Assembly (NCBI RefSeq): GCF_029760955.1
Contig: NZ_CP121682.1
Location: forward strand, 2,108,001 to 2,172,000
Length of the DNA: 64,000 nt
Direction: 5' to 3'
From: Streptomyces cathayae
GTDB lineage: Bacteria > Actinomycetota > Actinomycetes > Streptomycetales > Streptomycetaceae
In this document: positions 54,059-63,674 of the stretch, piece after piece
Layout: each line of letters starts with the position of its first letter
Position numbering within the stretch: the first letter of the stretch is position 1
The notes under the pieces: generated by a model
The model's input: the letters and a program-made list of their open reading frames with translations, nothing else
Databases searched by the model: none
What the model was told of the DNA's origin: nothing
Made by a program: the position numbers and the translations under genes

Positions 54059-54825
54059 CGGTCCTCCCTCGATACGCCGTCGTGCGGTACACCGTCGTGC
54101 GGTGTGCCCCTGCGGCGGCCCTGGGCCCACAGGACCGCCGGTGCCGCGAGCGCGGCCACCAGGACCGGTACGCCGGCGGGCAGGACCGGCAGCAGGCCGA
54201 GTCCCAGCAGGACGGCGAGCCCGGCGACCATCCGTTCGGTGCCGGTGCGCAGCATCGGCGCGAGCAGGGCCAGGAAGACCGCGGGGCCGGCCGCGTCCAG
54301 GCCCCACGCGCCGGTGTCCCCGATGGCTTCGGCGCCCAGCGCGCCGAGCAGCGTGGTGAGGTTCCACAGGACGTACAGGCTGAGCCCGGTCACCAGGAAA
54401 CCGATCCGCGCGCTGCGCCGGGTGGGCTGGGCGAGGGAGACCGCGGCCGTCTCGTCGATGACCCACTGGGCCGCGAACGGCCGCACCGCGCGCGGGAGGG
54501 CCAGCAACTGGGACAGGCGCAGCCCGTAGAAGGCGTTGCGCACTCCCAGGAAGAAGGCTCCGGCGGCGGCCGTGAACGGGCTCCCGCCTGCGGCGAGCGC
54601 CCCCACCAGCGCGAACTGGGACGCCCCGGTGAACACGAGAAGGCTGAGCACACACGTCTGGAGCAGCGTGAGCCCGCTGCCGGCCGAGGTCACCCCGAAG
54701 GCGAATCCGGAGAGTCCGACGGCTGTCCCCACGCCCAGGGCGTCCCGGACGACGGCGCCGTCCGGTTTTTCTTCCCGGGCGTCCCCGTCCCGGACGTCCG
54801 CGAGTGTTGTCTGTTCTGTTGCCAC
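54055..54825 (-). CDS. azlC: AzlC-family branched-chain amino-acid exporter
   Basis: 256 residues with the AzlC core: GLSGFAFGVTSAGSG, TGASQFALVGALAAGG and FFLGVRNAFYGLRL. Exports branched-chain amino acids or analogues with AzlD. The GTG at 54825 lies inside the end of the upstream AraC gene, an overlap of 136 bases; a later start is possible, but none has a better ribosome binding site. The C-terminus has a duplicated PHDGV. Confidence 0.87.
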   Translation of the reverse strand: MATEQTTLADVRDGDAREEKPDGAVVRDALGVGTAVGLSGFAFGVTSAGSGLTLLQTCVLSLLVFTGASQFALVGALAAGGSPFTAAAGAFFLGVRNAFYGLRLSQLLALPRAVRPFAAQWVIDETAAVSLAQPTRRSARIGFLVTGLSLYVLWNLTTLLGALGAEAIGDTGAWGLDAAGPAVFLALLAPMLRTGTERMVAGLAVLLGLGLLPVLPAGVPVLVAALAAPAVLWAQGRRRGTPHDGVPHDGVSREDR

Positions 54826-55691
54826 ACCCCGGACGGTACGTGGAGCGCTCTTCGGATGTCTTGTACGTTCTTGCGCTCGCGCTGGTAGGCGCCCGGCGGC
54901 ACTCCCACGATCCGGCCGAAGTGCCGGTTCAGGTGCGGCTGGTCGGTGAATCCGACCACGACGGCGGCCTCCGACGGCACGGTCCCGGCGTCCAGCAGCC
55001 GACGCGCCCGCCGTACCCGCGCGTCGGTGAGCCAGGCGTGCGGCGGCATTCCGTAGGTGTCCCGGAAGGCCCGCAGCAGCGCGAACGGGCTGGTGCCCAG
55101 CTCGTCGGCCAGCTGCTCCAGTGTCGGCGGGGCAGCCATCCGCTCCTCCAGCAGGGCACGGGCGCGCGCGGCGGTCCGGGCGCCGGCCGTACGCACCTCG
55201 CGCCGGGGCAGCGAGCCGCCGTTCAGCCTCAGCAGCCGGGTCACGGCCGCCCGCAGCAGGGTGTCGGCGGCGAGCGCGTTGCCCTCGTCGGTGGCCCGCA
55301 GTACCTGGTGCACCAGGCGGACGGTGTACGGATCGTCGAGCACCGGCCGCACGAAGCCCGGGGTGCCGCGCAGTGTGGTGGTCTCCGCGGCGATCGCCGC
55401 GACCACCTCGGGCGACGGGTACACCGCGCCGTACCGCCAGCCCTCCGGCACCCCGGCCCGCCCGGTGTGCGGGGTGTCCGGGTTCACCAGCGCCAGTGCC
55501 CCGGCCCCCGCGTACTGGTCGCCGCCGCCGTGGTGGAAAACCTCCACACCGTCGGCGATGGCGGCGATCACGAAGTGCTCGTGGGTGTGCCGTACGAAGG
55601 CCTTGTGGATGTAGCGGGCCCGGAGCAGATCGACGCCGGGCAGGTCGGCGTACTGCCAGTGCCGCGCCCGTTCCTTGCCCTGTTCCGCCAT
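54690..55691 (-). CDS. AraC-family transcriptional regulator
   Basis: 333 residues. An N-terminal cupin-like sensing domain (FVRHTHEHFVIAAIADGVE, LALVNPDTPHTG) is followed by two helix-turn-helices (about 185-285): TLEQLADELGTSPFALLRAF and PSEAAVVVGFTDQPHLNRHF. The tail after about 290 is unstructured and overlaps azlC by 136 bases in another frame. It likely controls azlCD directly downstream in response to an amino acid. Divergent from lhr. Confidence 0.88.
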   Translation of the reverse strand: MAEQGKERARHWQYADLPGVDLLRARYIHKAFVRHTHEHFVIAAIADGVEVFHHGGGDQYAGAGALALVNPDTPHTGRAGVPEGWRYGAVYPSPEVVAAIAAETTTLRGTPGFVRPVLDDPYTVRLVHQVLRATDEGNALAADTLLRAAVTRLLRLNGGSLPRREVRTAGARTAARARALLEERMAAPPTLEQLADELGTSPFALLRAFRDTYGMPPHAWLTDARVRRARRLLDAGTVPSEAAVVVGFTDQPHLNRHFGRIVGVPPGAYQRERKNVQDIRRALHVPSGVWQQNRQHSRTSGTGTPGKKNRTAPSSGTPWAWGQPSDSPDSPSG

Positions 55692-55783
55692 ACGGTCATT
55701 GTCACTCTTCCCCCGAACCGGCCTCGCCGGGGCCGTCCTGCCTGCTCAGGCCCGTTGTCAGTGCCCGGGTGCAGGATGTACGC

Positions 55784-58700
55784 ATGGTCAGCACTGCGCA
55801 CCGAGCTCTGGACGGCTTCTCCGCCGCGACCCGCGGCTGGTTCACGGGGGCGTTCTCCGCGCCCACCGCGGCCCAGTCCGGCGCCTGGCGGGCCATCCAG
55901 GAGGGGGCGGACGTGCTGGTCGTCGCTCCCACCGGCTCCGGCAAGACGCTGGCCGCGTTCCTCGCGGCCCTGGACCAGCTGGCCGCCGCGCCCCCGCCCG
56001 CGGACCACCGAAAGCGCTGCCGCGTCCTGTACGTCTCCCCGCTGAAGGCCCTGGCCGTCGACGTCGAGCGCAATCTCCGCAGCCCGCTGACCGGCATCCG
56101 CCAGGAGGCCCTGCGCCTGGGGCTGCCCGAGCCCGAGGTCAGGGTCGGGATCCGCTCCGGCGACACCCCGCCCGCCGAGCGCCGGGCCCTGTCCACCCGC
56201 CCGCCGGACATCCTCATCACCACTCCGGAGTCCCTGTTCCTGATGCTGACCTCGGCCGCGCGGGACGCGCTGACGGGCGTGGAGACGGTGATCCTGGACG
56301 AGGTGCACGCGGTCGCCGGCACCAAGCGCGGGGCGCACCTCGGGCTCTCCCTGGAGCGGCTGGACGAACTGCTGCCCCGGCCGGCCCGCCGCATCGGCCT
56401 GTCGGCGACGGTCCGCCCGGTCGACGAGATCGCCCGTTACCTGTCCCCGCGCGGCAGGGTGGAGATCGTCCAGCCCGAGGCCGGCAAGGAGTTCGACCTC
56501 TCCGTCGTGGTCCCGGTCGAGGATCTGGGGGAGCTGGGCGGCTCTCCGGTGGCCGAGGCGTCGGAGGGGGCGGAGCGCCCGTCGATCTGGCCGCACGTCG
56601 AGGAGCGGATCGCCGATCTGGTCCAGTCCCACCGCTCGACGATCGTGTTCGCGAACTCCCGCCGGCTCGCGGAGCGCCTGTGCAACCGGCTCAACGAGAT
56701 CGCCCACGAGCGGGCCACCGGGGAACCGCTGGGTGAGCACCACTCCCCGGCCGAGCTCATGGGCGGTTCCGGGGCCGCCCGGGGCGCGCCCGCCGTCATC
56801 GCCCGCGCGCACCACGGCTCGGTGTCCAAGGAGCAACGGGCCCTGGTCGAGGAGGACCTCAAGGCGGGCCGGCTGCCCGCGGTGGTCGCCACCTCCAGTC
56901 TGGAGCTGGGCATCGACATGGGCGCGGTCGACCTGGTGGTCCAGGTCGAGTCGCCGCCGTCGGTGGCCTCGGGGCTCCAGCGCGTCGGCCGCGCGGGCCA
57001 CCAGGTGGGGGCGGTCTCCACGGGCGTGGTGTTCCCGAAGTACCGGGGCGACCTCGTCCAGGCCGCCGTGGTCACCGAGCGGATGCGGACCGGCGCCATC
57101 GAGTCGCTGCGGGTCCCCGCGAACCCGCTGGACGTCCTGGCGCAGCAGATCGTCGCGATGACGGCCATGGACACCTGGCGGTTCGACGATCTGCTGGCCC
57201 TGGTGCGCCGGGCGGCCCCCTTCGCCTCGCTGCCCGAGTCGGCCTTCACGGGCGTGCTGGACATGCTCGCCGGCCGCTACCCGTCCGACGCGTTCGCGGA
57301 GCTGCGCCCGCGCGTGGTGTGGGACCGGGTCACGGGCGAGATCACCGGCCGTCCCGGTGCCCAGCGCCTCGCCGTCACCTCCGGGGGCACGATCCCCGAC
57401 CGGGGCCTGTTCGGGGTGTTCCTCGCGGGCGCCGACCCCAAGAAGGGCGGCGGGCGGGTCGGCGAGCTCGACGAGGAGATGGTCTACGAGTCCCGGGTCG
57501 GTGACGTCTTCACGCTCGGCACCACCTCCTGGCGCATCGAGGACATCACGCGCGACCGGGTGCTGGTCTCTCCGGCCCCGGGCGTACCGGGGCGGCTCCC
57601 GTTCTGGAAGGGGGACCAGCTGGGCCGCCCGCTGGAGCTGGGCCGCGCGGTGGGCGCGTTCCTGCGGGAGGTCGGCTCGCTGTCCCCGCGGGAGGCGCGG
57701 CCGCGGCTCCTGGCCGCCGGGCTGGACACCTGGGCCGCCGACAACGTGCTGTCCTACCTCGACGAACAGCGCCGGGCCTGCGGCCATGTCCCGGACGACC
57801 GCACGATCGTCGTGGAGCGTTTCCGGGACGAGCTCGGCGACTGGCGGGTCGTGGTGCACTCCCCGTTCGGGGCCCAGGTGCACGCCCCGTGGGCGCTCGC
57901 GCTCGGTGCCCGCCTCTTCGAGCGGTACGGCATGGACGCCCAGGTGATGCACGCCGACGACGGCATCGTGCTGCGCCTGCCGGACGCCGACCTGATGGGT
58001 CTGGACCTGCTCGACCAGGAGCCGGCGGGCACGGGCACCGAGTACGACGCGGACCGGGCGCCGCTGGGCGCGGCGGACGTGGTCTTCGACAAGGGGGAGG
58101 TCGACCAGGTCGTCACCGACCAGGTGGGCGGCTCGGCGCTGTTCGCGTCCCGTTTCCGCGAGTGCGCCGCCCGTGCGCTGTTGCTGCCGCGCCGCAACCC
58201 CGGCAAGCGCACCCCGCTGTGGCAGCAGCGTCAGCGTGCCTCCCAGCTGCTCCAGGTGGCGGGTGAGTTCGGCTCGTTCCCGATCGTCCTGGAGGCCGTC
58301 CGCGAATGTCTCCAGGACGTCTTCGACGTCCCTGGGCTCGTCGAGCTGATGGGCGATCTGGAGTCCCGCACGGTGCGGCTCGTCGAGGTCACCACTCCGG
58401 AGCCGTCGCCCTTCGCCCGCTCGCTCCTGTTCGGGTACGTCGCCCAGTTCCTGTACGAGGGCGACTCCCCGCTCGCCGAGCGCCGCGCGGCGGCCCTGTC
58501 GCTGGACTCGCGGCTGCTGGCCGAGCTGCTCGGCCGGGCGGAGCTGCGTGAGCTGCTCGACGCCGAGGTGCTGGCCGAGCTGGAGCGCGAGCTGCAGTGG
58601 CTCACCGAGGACCGGCGGGTCAAGGACGTGGAGGGCGTGGCCGACCTGCTGCGCGTGCTCGGACCGCTCACCGGGGCCGAGCTGGCGGAGCGGGGCGCCG

Positions 58701-60589
58701 AGCCGGGGTGGGCCCAGGAGCTGGCCGCGGCCCGCCGCGCGATCCGGGTCCGCGTCGCCGGCGCCGAGCACTGGGCGGCGGTCGAGGACGCCGGGCGGCT
58801 GCGCGACGCGCTGGGCACGGCGCTGCCGGTCGGCGTGCCGGAGGCGTTCACCGAACCGGTCAAGGACCCGTTGGGCGACCTCCTCGCACGGTACGCCCGG
58901 ACCCACGGCCCGTTCACGTCGGCCACCGCCGCGGCCCGTTTCGGGCTGGGCACGGCGGTCACCGAGGGTGCCCTGCAGCGGCTCTCGGCGGCGGGCAGGG
59001 TCGTCCAGGGCGAGTTCCACCCGGCCGGGATCGGCCAGGAGTGGTGCGACGCGACCGTGCTGCGCCGGCTGCGCCGCCGTTCCCTGGCCGCCCTGCGGCA
59101 CGAGCTGGAGCCGGTGCCGCCGGCCGCGCTCGCCCAGTTCCTGCCCCGGTGGCAGCACATCGGCAAGGGGCACACGCTGCGCGGCGTCGACGGCCTGGTG
59201 CGCGCCGTCGAGCAGTTGCAGGGTGCGTCCGTGCCCGCGTCCGCCCTGGAGAAGCTGGTCCTGCCTTCCCGGGTCGCGCACTACTCCCCCGCGATGCTGG
59301 ACGAGCTCACGGCCGCCGGGGAGGTGGTGTGGGCCGGTGCCGGTTCCCTCCCGGGAAAGGACGGCTGGGTCTCCCTGTACCTCGCGGACGCGGCCCCGCT
59401 GCTCCTGCCGCCCGCGCACCCCCTGGAGACGACCGCCCTGCACCGGTCGGTGCTGGACGCCCTCGCCGGCGGCTACGGTCTGTTCTTCCGCCAGATCGCC
59501 GACCAGGTCCGCGCCACCACCCACCCCGAGGCCACCGACCCCCAGCTGGCCGACGCCCTCTGGGACCTGGTCTGGTCCGGCCTGCTGACCAACGACACCC
59601 TCGCCCCCATGCGCTCCCTGCTGGGCTCGGGCCGTACCGCGGGCTCGACCGCCCACCGCGCGAAGCGCCCGGTGCCGCGCGGCCGCTACGGCTCGCTCAC
59701 GGCAGCCGCCCGCGGTACCTCCCGCACCGGCCCACCGACCGTCGCCGGACGCTGGTCGCTGCTCCCGGACCGGGAGGCCGACCTCACGGTCCGCGCCCAC
59801 GCACTGGCCCGCACCCTGCTCGACCGGCACGGCGTGGTGACTCGGGGCGCCGTCTCGGCGGAGGGTGTGGAGGGCGGTTTCTCCGCGGTCTACCGCGTCC
59901 TGTCCGCCTTCGAGGAGACCGGGCAGGCCCGGCGCGGCTACGTGGTCGAAGGGCTGGGGGCCGCCCAGTTCGCCATGGACGGCGCAGTGGACCGCCTCCG
60001 CGCGGCGGCCAACGCCCGCGAGCGGGGGGAGCCCCTCCCCGGCCCGGGCCGGGGCGGCCCGGACGCCACGGACTGGAACGGCCCGGGCCGGGGAGGCTCC
60101 GGCCTCCTCGACGGCGACCCCGCTCCCGGTCTCCGGCAGCACGGGGGGCGCCCCTCGTACGACCCCTTCGCGGGCCGCCGCACCGGCCCGGACCCCGCCC
60201 TGCGCACCGTCGTCCTGGCCGCCGCCGATCCCGCGAACGCGTACGGTGCCGCACTGGGCTGGCCAGAGCCTCCGACGGGCGCCGGACACAAGCCCGGCCG
60301 CAAGGCGGGCTCGCTGGTGGTGCTCGTCGACGGTGAGCTGACGCTCTACGTGGAGCGCGGCGGCAAGACGGTACTGGCCTGGCCCGCGGACCCGGGCGGG
60401 GAGCCCGCCGACGACCCCCGCCTCCCGGCCGCGGCGGAAGCGCTCGCGGCGGCCGCGCGCGCGGGTTCCCTCGGCACGGTCACGGTGGAGCGCCTCAACA
60501 GCGCTCCCGCCCTGACGTCCCCGCTCGGGGCGCTCCTGGAGGCCGCGGGCTTCGTCGCGACCCCCCGAGGCCTGCGCCTGCGCCCCTGA
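55784..60589 (+). CDS. lhr: ATP-dependent helicase Lhr
   Basis: A giant 3'-5' DNA/RNA-DNA helicase, 1601 residues. Motif I TGSGKT (50-55), DEVH box (172-175), TATxR-like LSATVRP and motif VI QRVGRAGHQVG belong to the Lhr core, followed by a winged helix and the long C-terminal region that forms the oligomer in mycobacterial Lhr. Mycobacterial lhr is induced by DNA damage. ATG 55784 follows AGGA; the open frame upstream to 55121 covers the AraC gene on the other strand and is not coding. Probably cotranscribed with nei2. Confidence 0.93.
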   Translation: MVSTAHRALDGFSAATRGWFTGAFSAPTAAQSGAWRAIQEGADVLVVAPTGSGKTLAAFLAALDQLAAAPPPADHRKRCRVLYVSPLKALAVDVERNLRSPLTGIRQEALRLGLPEPEVRVGIRSGDTPPAERRALSTRPPDILITTPESLFLMLTSAARDALTGVETVILDEVHAVAGTKRGAHLGLSLERLDELLPRPARRIGLSATVRPVDEIARYLSPRGRVEIVQPEAGKEFDLSVVVPVEDLGELGGSPVAEASEGAERPSIWPHVEERIADLVQSHRSTIVFANSRRLAERLCNRLNEIAHERATGEPLGEHHSPAELMGGSGAARGAPAVIARAHHGSVSKEQRALVEEDLKAGRLPAVVATSSLELGIDMGAVDLVVQVESPPSVASGLQRVGRAGHQVGAVSTGVVFPKYRGDLVQAAVVTERMRTGAIESLRVPANPLDVLAQQIVAMTAMDTWRFDDLLALVRRAAPFASLPESAFTGVLDMLAGRYPSDAFAELRPRVVWDRVTGEITGRPGAQRLAVTSGGTIPDRGLFGVFLAGADPKKGGGRVGELDEEMVYESRVGDVFTLGTTSWRIEDITRDRVLVSPAPGVPGRLPFWKGDQLGRPLELGRAVGAFLREVGSLSPREARPRLLAAGLDTWAADNVLSYLDEQRRACGHVPDDRTIVVERFRDELGDWRVVVHSPFGAQVHAPWALALGARLFERYGMDAQVMHADDGIVLRLPDADLMGLDLLDQEPAGTGTEYDADRAPLGAADVVFDKGEVDQVVTDQVGGSALFASRFRECAARALLLPRRNPGKRTPLWQQRQRASQLLQVAGEFGSFPIVLEAVRECLQDVFDVPGLVELMGDLESRTVRLVEVTTPEPSPFARSLLFGYVAQFLYEGDSPLAERRAAALSLDSRLLAELLGRAELRELLDAEVLAELERELQWLTEDRRVKDVEGVADLLRVLGPLTGAELAERGAEPGWAQELAAARRAIRVRVAGAEHWAAVEDAGRLRDALGTALPVGVPEAFTEPVKDPLGDLLARYARTHGPFTSATAAARFGLGTAVTEGALQRLSAAGRVVQGEFHPAGIGQEWCDATVLRRLRRRSLAALRHELEPVPPAALAQFLPRWQHIGKGHTLRGVDGLVRAVEQLQGASVPASALEKLVLPSRVAHYSPAMLDELTAAGEVVWAGAGSLPGKDGWVSLYLADAAPLLLPPAHPLETTALHRSVLDALAGGYGLFFRQIADQVRATTHPEATDPQLADALWDLVWSGLLTNDTLAPMRSLLGSGRTAGSTAHRAKRPVPRGRYGSLTAAARGTSRTGPPTVAGRWSLLPDREADLTVRAHALARTLLDRHGVVTRGAVSAEGVEGGFSAVYRVLSAFEETGQARRGYVVEGLGAAQFAMDGAVDRLRAAANARERGEPLPGPGRGGPDATDWNGPGRGGSGLLDGDPAPGLRQHGGRPSYDPFAGRRTGPDPALRTVVLAAADPANAYGAALGWPEPPTGAGHKPGRKAGSLVVLVDGELTLYVERGGKTVLAWPADPGGEPADDPRLPAAAEALAAAARAGSLGTVTVERLNSAPALTSPLGALLEAAGFVATPRGLRLRP

Positions 60590-60633
60590 CCAGCGGGCCT
60601 GCCCGCCGCACGAGAGCGTGCGACCCTTGCCCC

Positions 60634-61488
60634 ATGCCCGAAGGAGACACCGTCTGGCAGGCCGCGCGGCGGCTGCACGACGCCCTCGCCGGCACGGTGC
60701 TGACCCGCAGCGACCTGCGGGTGCCCCGGTTCGCCACGGCCGACCTGACCGGCCGCGCCGTCCTGGACGTCACCCCGCGCGGCAAGCACCTGCTCACCCG
60801 GGTCGAGGGCGGTCTGACCCTGCACTCGCACCTGCGGATGGACGGCTCCTGGCGGGTGTACGCGCACGGGCAGCGCTGGAGCGGCGGCCCCGCCCACCAG
60901 ATCCGCGCGATCCTGGGCAACACCGGCCGCACCGCCGTCGGCTACCGTCTGCCCGTCCTCGAACTCCTGCGCACCACCGACGAGGACCGCGTGGTCGGCC
61001 ACCTCGGCCCCGACCTGCTGGGCCCCGACTGGGATACCGCCCTGGCGCTGGCGAACCTTCTCCGGGACCCGGCCCGCCCGCTCGGCGAAGCCCTGCTGGA
61101 CCAGCGCAACCTCGCCGGTATCGGCAACGTGTACAAGAGCGAGCTCTGTTTCCTGCTCGGTGTCACGCCCTGGCTCCCCGTCGGTGACCTGTCCGCCGAA
61201 CGCGCAGCGAAGCTGCTCGAGTCCGCCAGGAAGCTGCTGGGGCACAACCGCGACCGCCCGGTCCGCAGCACCACCGGCCGTCGTGGCCAGTACCTGTTCG
61301 TCTACGGTCGTGCGGACCGCCCCTGTCTGCGCTGCCGCACTCCGGTCCGCCGGGCCGACCAGGGCGACGGTTCCCGCGAGCGCCCCACCTACTGGTGCCC
61401 CGCCTGCCAGCCGGGCCCGGTCCCCACGGCGGCCTTCACCACCAGCCGGATTCCCCGTCCGGACGGGGGCGCGGCGATGCCGTGGTGA
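60634..61488 (+). CDS. nei: Fpg/Nei-family DNA glycosylase (endonuclease VIII, Nei2-type)
   Basis: Removes oxidised pyrimidines and nicks the abasic site. 284 residues. The N-terminal MPEGD provides catalytic Pro2 and Glu3, the H2TH region has DQRNLAGIGNVYKSE, and the C-terminal zinc finger has CLRC and CPAC. Starts 44 bases after lhr in the same direction, suggesting a repair operon; MPEGDTVW fits the actinobacterial Nei2 group. The stop lies inside 15-base tandem repeats shared with the antisense gene. Confidence 0.94.
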   Translation: MPEGDTVWQAARRLHDALAGTVLTRSDLRVPRFATADLTGRAVLDVTPRGKHLLTRVEGGLTLHSHLRMDGSWRVYAHGQRWSGGPAHQIRAILGNTGRTAVGYRLPVLELLRTTDEDRVVGHLGPDLLGPDWDTALALANLLRDPARPLGEALLDQRNLAGIGNVYKSELCFLLGVTPWLPVGDLSAERAAKLLESARKLLGHNRDRPVRSTTGRRGQYLFVYGRADRPCLRCRTPVRRADQGDGSRERPTYWCPACQPGPVPTAAFTTSRIPRPDGGAAMPW

Positions 61489-61789
61489 CCTCGGACGTGG
61501 TGACCTCGGATGTGGTGACCTCGGATGTGGTGTCGGCCGCTGTGCCGGTCCCGGGCGCGGCGGCCGCGCCCGTGTTCCAGGCCCGACGCCAGCGCCCGGG
61601 CGCCAGGGCTCCTTCGGCCCGCGCCTTCGGCATGCAGTGCACCGGAAGTACGCTCAGCCCCCATCCTCCGGCCGCGACCGTCGCCTCCAGCGTCCCCGCC
61701 TCGGGCACGAGCAACAGCCTCGCCACGGCCCACCACCACAGCGCCCCGAGCCCCAGCGCCGCACCCCAGCGAACCGCCCGCACTCTCAT
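61436..61789 (-). CDS. Hypothetical membrane protein with tandem repeats
   Basis: 117 residues, no recognised family. One or two hydrophobic segments near the N-terminus (WGAALGLGALWWWAVARLLLV, about 8-28) and the central part VAAGGWGLSVLPVHC suggest a small membrane or secreted protein. The C-terminus has three SEVTT repeats. ATG 61789 has a strong GGAGGTGGGG site, the main support that it is real. The last 53 bases overlap nei on the opposite strand. Confidence 0.6.
   Translation of the reverse strand: MRVRAVRWGAALGLGALWWWAVARLLLVPEAGTLEATVAAGGWGLSVLPVHCMPKARAEGALAPGRWRRAWNTGAAAAPGTGTAADTTSEVTTSEVTTSEVTTASPRPRPDGESGWW
61486..61530. repeat. 15-bp tandem repeats at nei stop codon
   Basis: Three copies of TGACCTCGGAYGTGG at 61486, 61501 and 61516. 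The nei stop TGA is the first three bases of the first copy; on the minus strand the copies encode the repeated SEVTT. Confidence 0.8.
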
Positions 61790-61986
61790 GGCCCCCACCT
61801 CCGGCACCTCCAGCCGGACGCTATAGGGGCGCTCACCCGGGCAGCCAGGGCGCACCCCCGGCACACGGGCGCACCACCCCCGGCGCCGGCCACCGCACCG
61901 CCACCGCCGTCACAGGCCGTTTACGCCCCGTGTGCCCCGTGTGCCGCACGTCCACCCCACCGCTCGGCACAGCGCCCGGGGCCACA

Positions 61987-62457
61987 TCACCCGTTCTCGG
62001 CCTGGAACATCCAGTGCTGCTTCTCGAGATCCGCCGTCGCCGAGATGAGGATGTCCTGGCTCACCGGGTCCGGCTCGGCGGTCGCACCGACCCGCTCGCG
62101 CATCCGCTCGATCACCGCGCCCAGGGCGTCCACCATGGCGCCCACCGCGGCCGTGTCGTCGACCCAGCCCTCGGGCGTCACCCCGATGCCGCTGCCGACG
62201 GCCACCGTCGCGGCGCGCCCGTCGGGTGAGACACCCAGGGCCGCGGAACGCTCCGCCACGGTGTCGGAGTGGGTCCGCGCGAGGGCCACCACCTCGTCAA
62301 GCTGTAGGTGCACGGAGCGGAAGCGCTGCCCGACGACGTTCCAGTGGATCTGCTTCGCCACCAGAGCGAGGTCCACCAGGTCGACGAGGGCCCCCTGGAG
62401 CGCCTCGGACACGGTCTTCAGGTTCTCGTCGGACAACGGGCTCTTCACGACGTACAT
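61987..62457 (-). CDS. dpsB: Dps-family ferritin-like protein (DpsB)
   Basis: 156 residues of the Dps family, dodecamers that store iron and protect DNA. The ferroxidase-type motif is AKQIHWNVVG with HLQLDEVV, and ATADLEKQHWMFQAENG ends the fold. ATG 62457 has GGAGG at normal spacing; a TTG four codons earlier overlaps that site. The position between nei2 and clgR matches dpsB in S. coelicolor. Basic DNA-binding tails are short. Confidence 0.88.
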   Translation of the reverse strand: MYVVKSPLSDENLKTVSEALQGALVDLVDLALVAKQIHWNVVGQRFRSVHLQLDEVVALARTHSDTVAERSAALGVSPDGRAATVAVGSGIGVTPEGWVDDTAAVGAMVDALGAVIERMRERVGATAEPDPVSQDILISATADLEKQHWMFQAENG

Positions 62458-62638
62458 CCGCGCCTCCAAGGCCGGTCACCGCGTGTGGATTTCTCCCTCG
62501 TTCCCTCAACCATCGCCGCCATGCACCGGACCGGCAAACGCACGCACCGGGAAGCAGCGGGCAAGCGAAAACCCCGGCGACGCCCCTCCGGATCTTCCGG
62601 AAGGACCCCGGCCGGGGCCTCTCACACCTTCACGCCGC

Positions 62639-63019
62639 TCAGGCGGCGACGACGTCGACCGCCTCGGCGGGCGCCTTGATGGTCACCCGTTCCGGTGGCA
62701 CGCCGGTCACCGAGACGGAGCCCAGCATCGGACGGACCGACGCGGGCACGGGTTCGCTGGGGGTCGCCGCAGCCGACCGGGCCAGCTCGGCGAGGGCGAG
62801 CTCGTCGCTCACTTCCCGCATGAGCTCGGACATCCGTACGTCCAGCGCGTCGCAGATCGCGGAGAGCAGCTCGGAGGAAGCCTCCTTCTGCCCCCGCTCC
62901 ACCTCGGAGAGATAGCCGAGTGAGACTCGGGCGGACGAGGAGACTTCGCGCAGAGTACGGCCCTGACGTTGGCGCTGCCGACGCAGCACGTCACCCAGCA
63001 GGCGACGGAGCAGAATCAT
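62639..63019 (-). CDS. clgR: Clp protease regulator ClgR (XRE family)
   Basis: 126 residues. An XRE helix-turn-helix at about 18-72 ([20 protein letters not shown]). ClgR activates clp and lon genes in actinobacteria. The protein ends DVVAA; ClgR in S. lividans is degraded by ClpP through a C-terminal Ala-Ala signal, and that signal is present. ATG 63019 follows GGAGGGAG. The order pgsA-cinA-clgR matches the clgR region of other actinobacteria, in part. Confidence 0.9.
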   Translation of the reverse strand: MILLRRLLGDVLRRQRQRQGRTLREVSSSARVSLGYLSEVERGQKEASSELLSAICDALDVRMSELMREVSDELALAELARSAAATPSEPVPASVRPMLGSVSVTGVPPERVTIKAPAEAVDVVAA

Positions 63020-63128
63020 CGGTGGCTCCCTCCTCGGGCCGTGTATCCGGATCCTTCTCGCCCCACCGTACCGCCTTGTGCTGCGGCCGTGCGGGGAGCG
63101 ATGTCGTGTTCACTCTGGGCTGCAAACA

Positions 63129-63674
63129 TCAAAACCCCCCGTTCCGTTCCGTATCCTGTGCCCGCTCATTCCCGGTCTGTTCGCCCGCAAGCTCCCCGAG
63201 AAGCAGTGCGAGTACGCTCCGTACACTCTCCATACGAATTTCCGCCCGGTCGCCGTTCAATCGCAGATGCTTCACTTTTCCGCCACCGGCAAAGACGGAA
63301 TCCGTCACCGACGGCCCGGACACCGCCACATAGACGGTCCCGACGGGTTGGCCGTCCTGGGGGTCCGGGCCGGCGACACCCGTGGTCGCGATGCCCCAGT
63401 CGGCGCCCAGCGCCTTGCGGACGCCGGCCGCCATCTCGGCCGCCACCTGCGGATCCACCGCCCCGCGCTGCGCCAGCAGAGTGGCGTCGACGCCGAGCAG
63501 TCCGTGCTTCAGCTCGGTGGCGTAGGCCGTCACCGAACCTCGGAAGACCTTCGACGCTCCGGGCACGGAGGTGATCTCCGCCGCGACCAGGCCGCCGGTG
63601 AGCGACTCGGCGACGGCGAGCGTCTCACCCTTGACGGTGAGCAGTCGCACTGCTTCGGCGGCCCGGGAACTCAA
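63129..63674 (-). CDS. cinA: CinA-type nicotinamide-nucleotide amidohydrolase
   Basis: 181 residues, the stand-alone C-terminal domain of CinA (PncC type), which deamidates NMN to NaMN. Motifs AESLTGGLVAA, FRGSVTAYATELK and TTGVAGPDPQDG are complete. The start is TTG 63674, overlapping the pgsA stop by four bases (TTGA), with GGAAGC upstream. No ATG or GTG is available, so the TTG is the best choice. Middle gene of pgsA-cinA-clgR. Confidence 0.88.
   Translation of the reverse strand: MSSRAAEAVRLLTVKGETLAVAESLTGGLVAAEITSVPGASKVFRGSVTAYATELKHGLLGVDATLLAQRGAVDPQVAAEMAAGVRKALGADWGIATTGVAGPDPQDGQPVGTVYVAVSGPSVTDSVFAGGGKVKHLRLNGDRAEIRMESVRSVLALLLGELAGEQTGNERAQDTERNGGF

Noticed and set aside
55568..60289. 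1573-codon open frame antisense to lhr
   Set aside because: Same artefact; the Lhr frame carries all helicase motifs and third-position GC bias.
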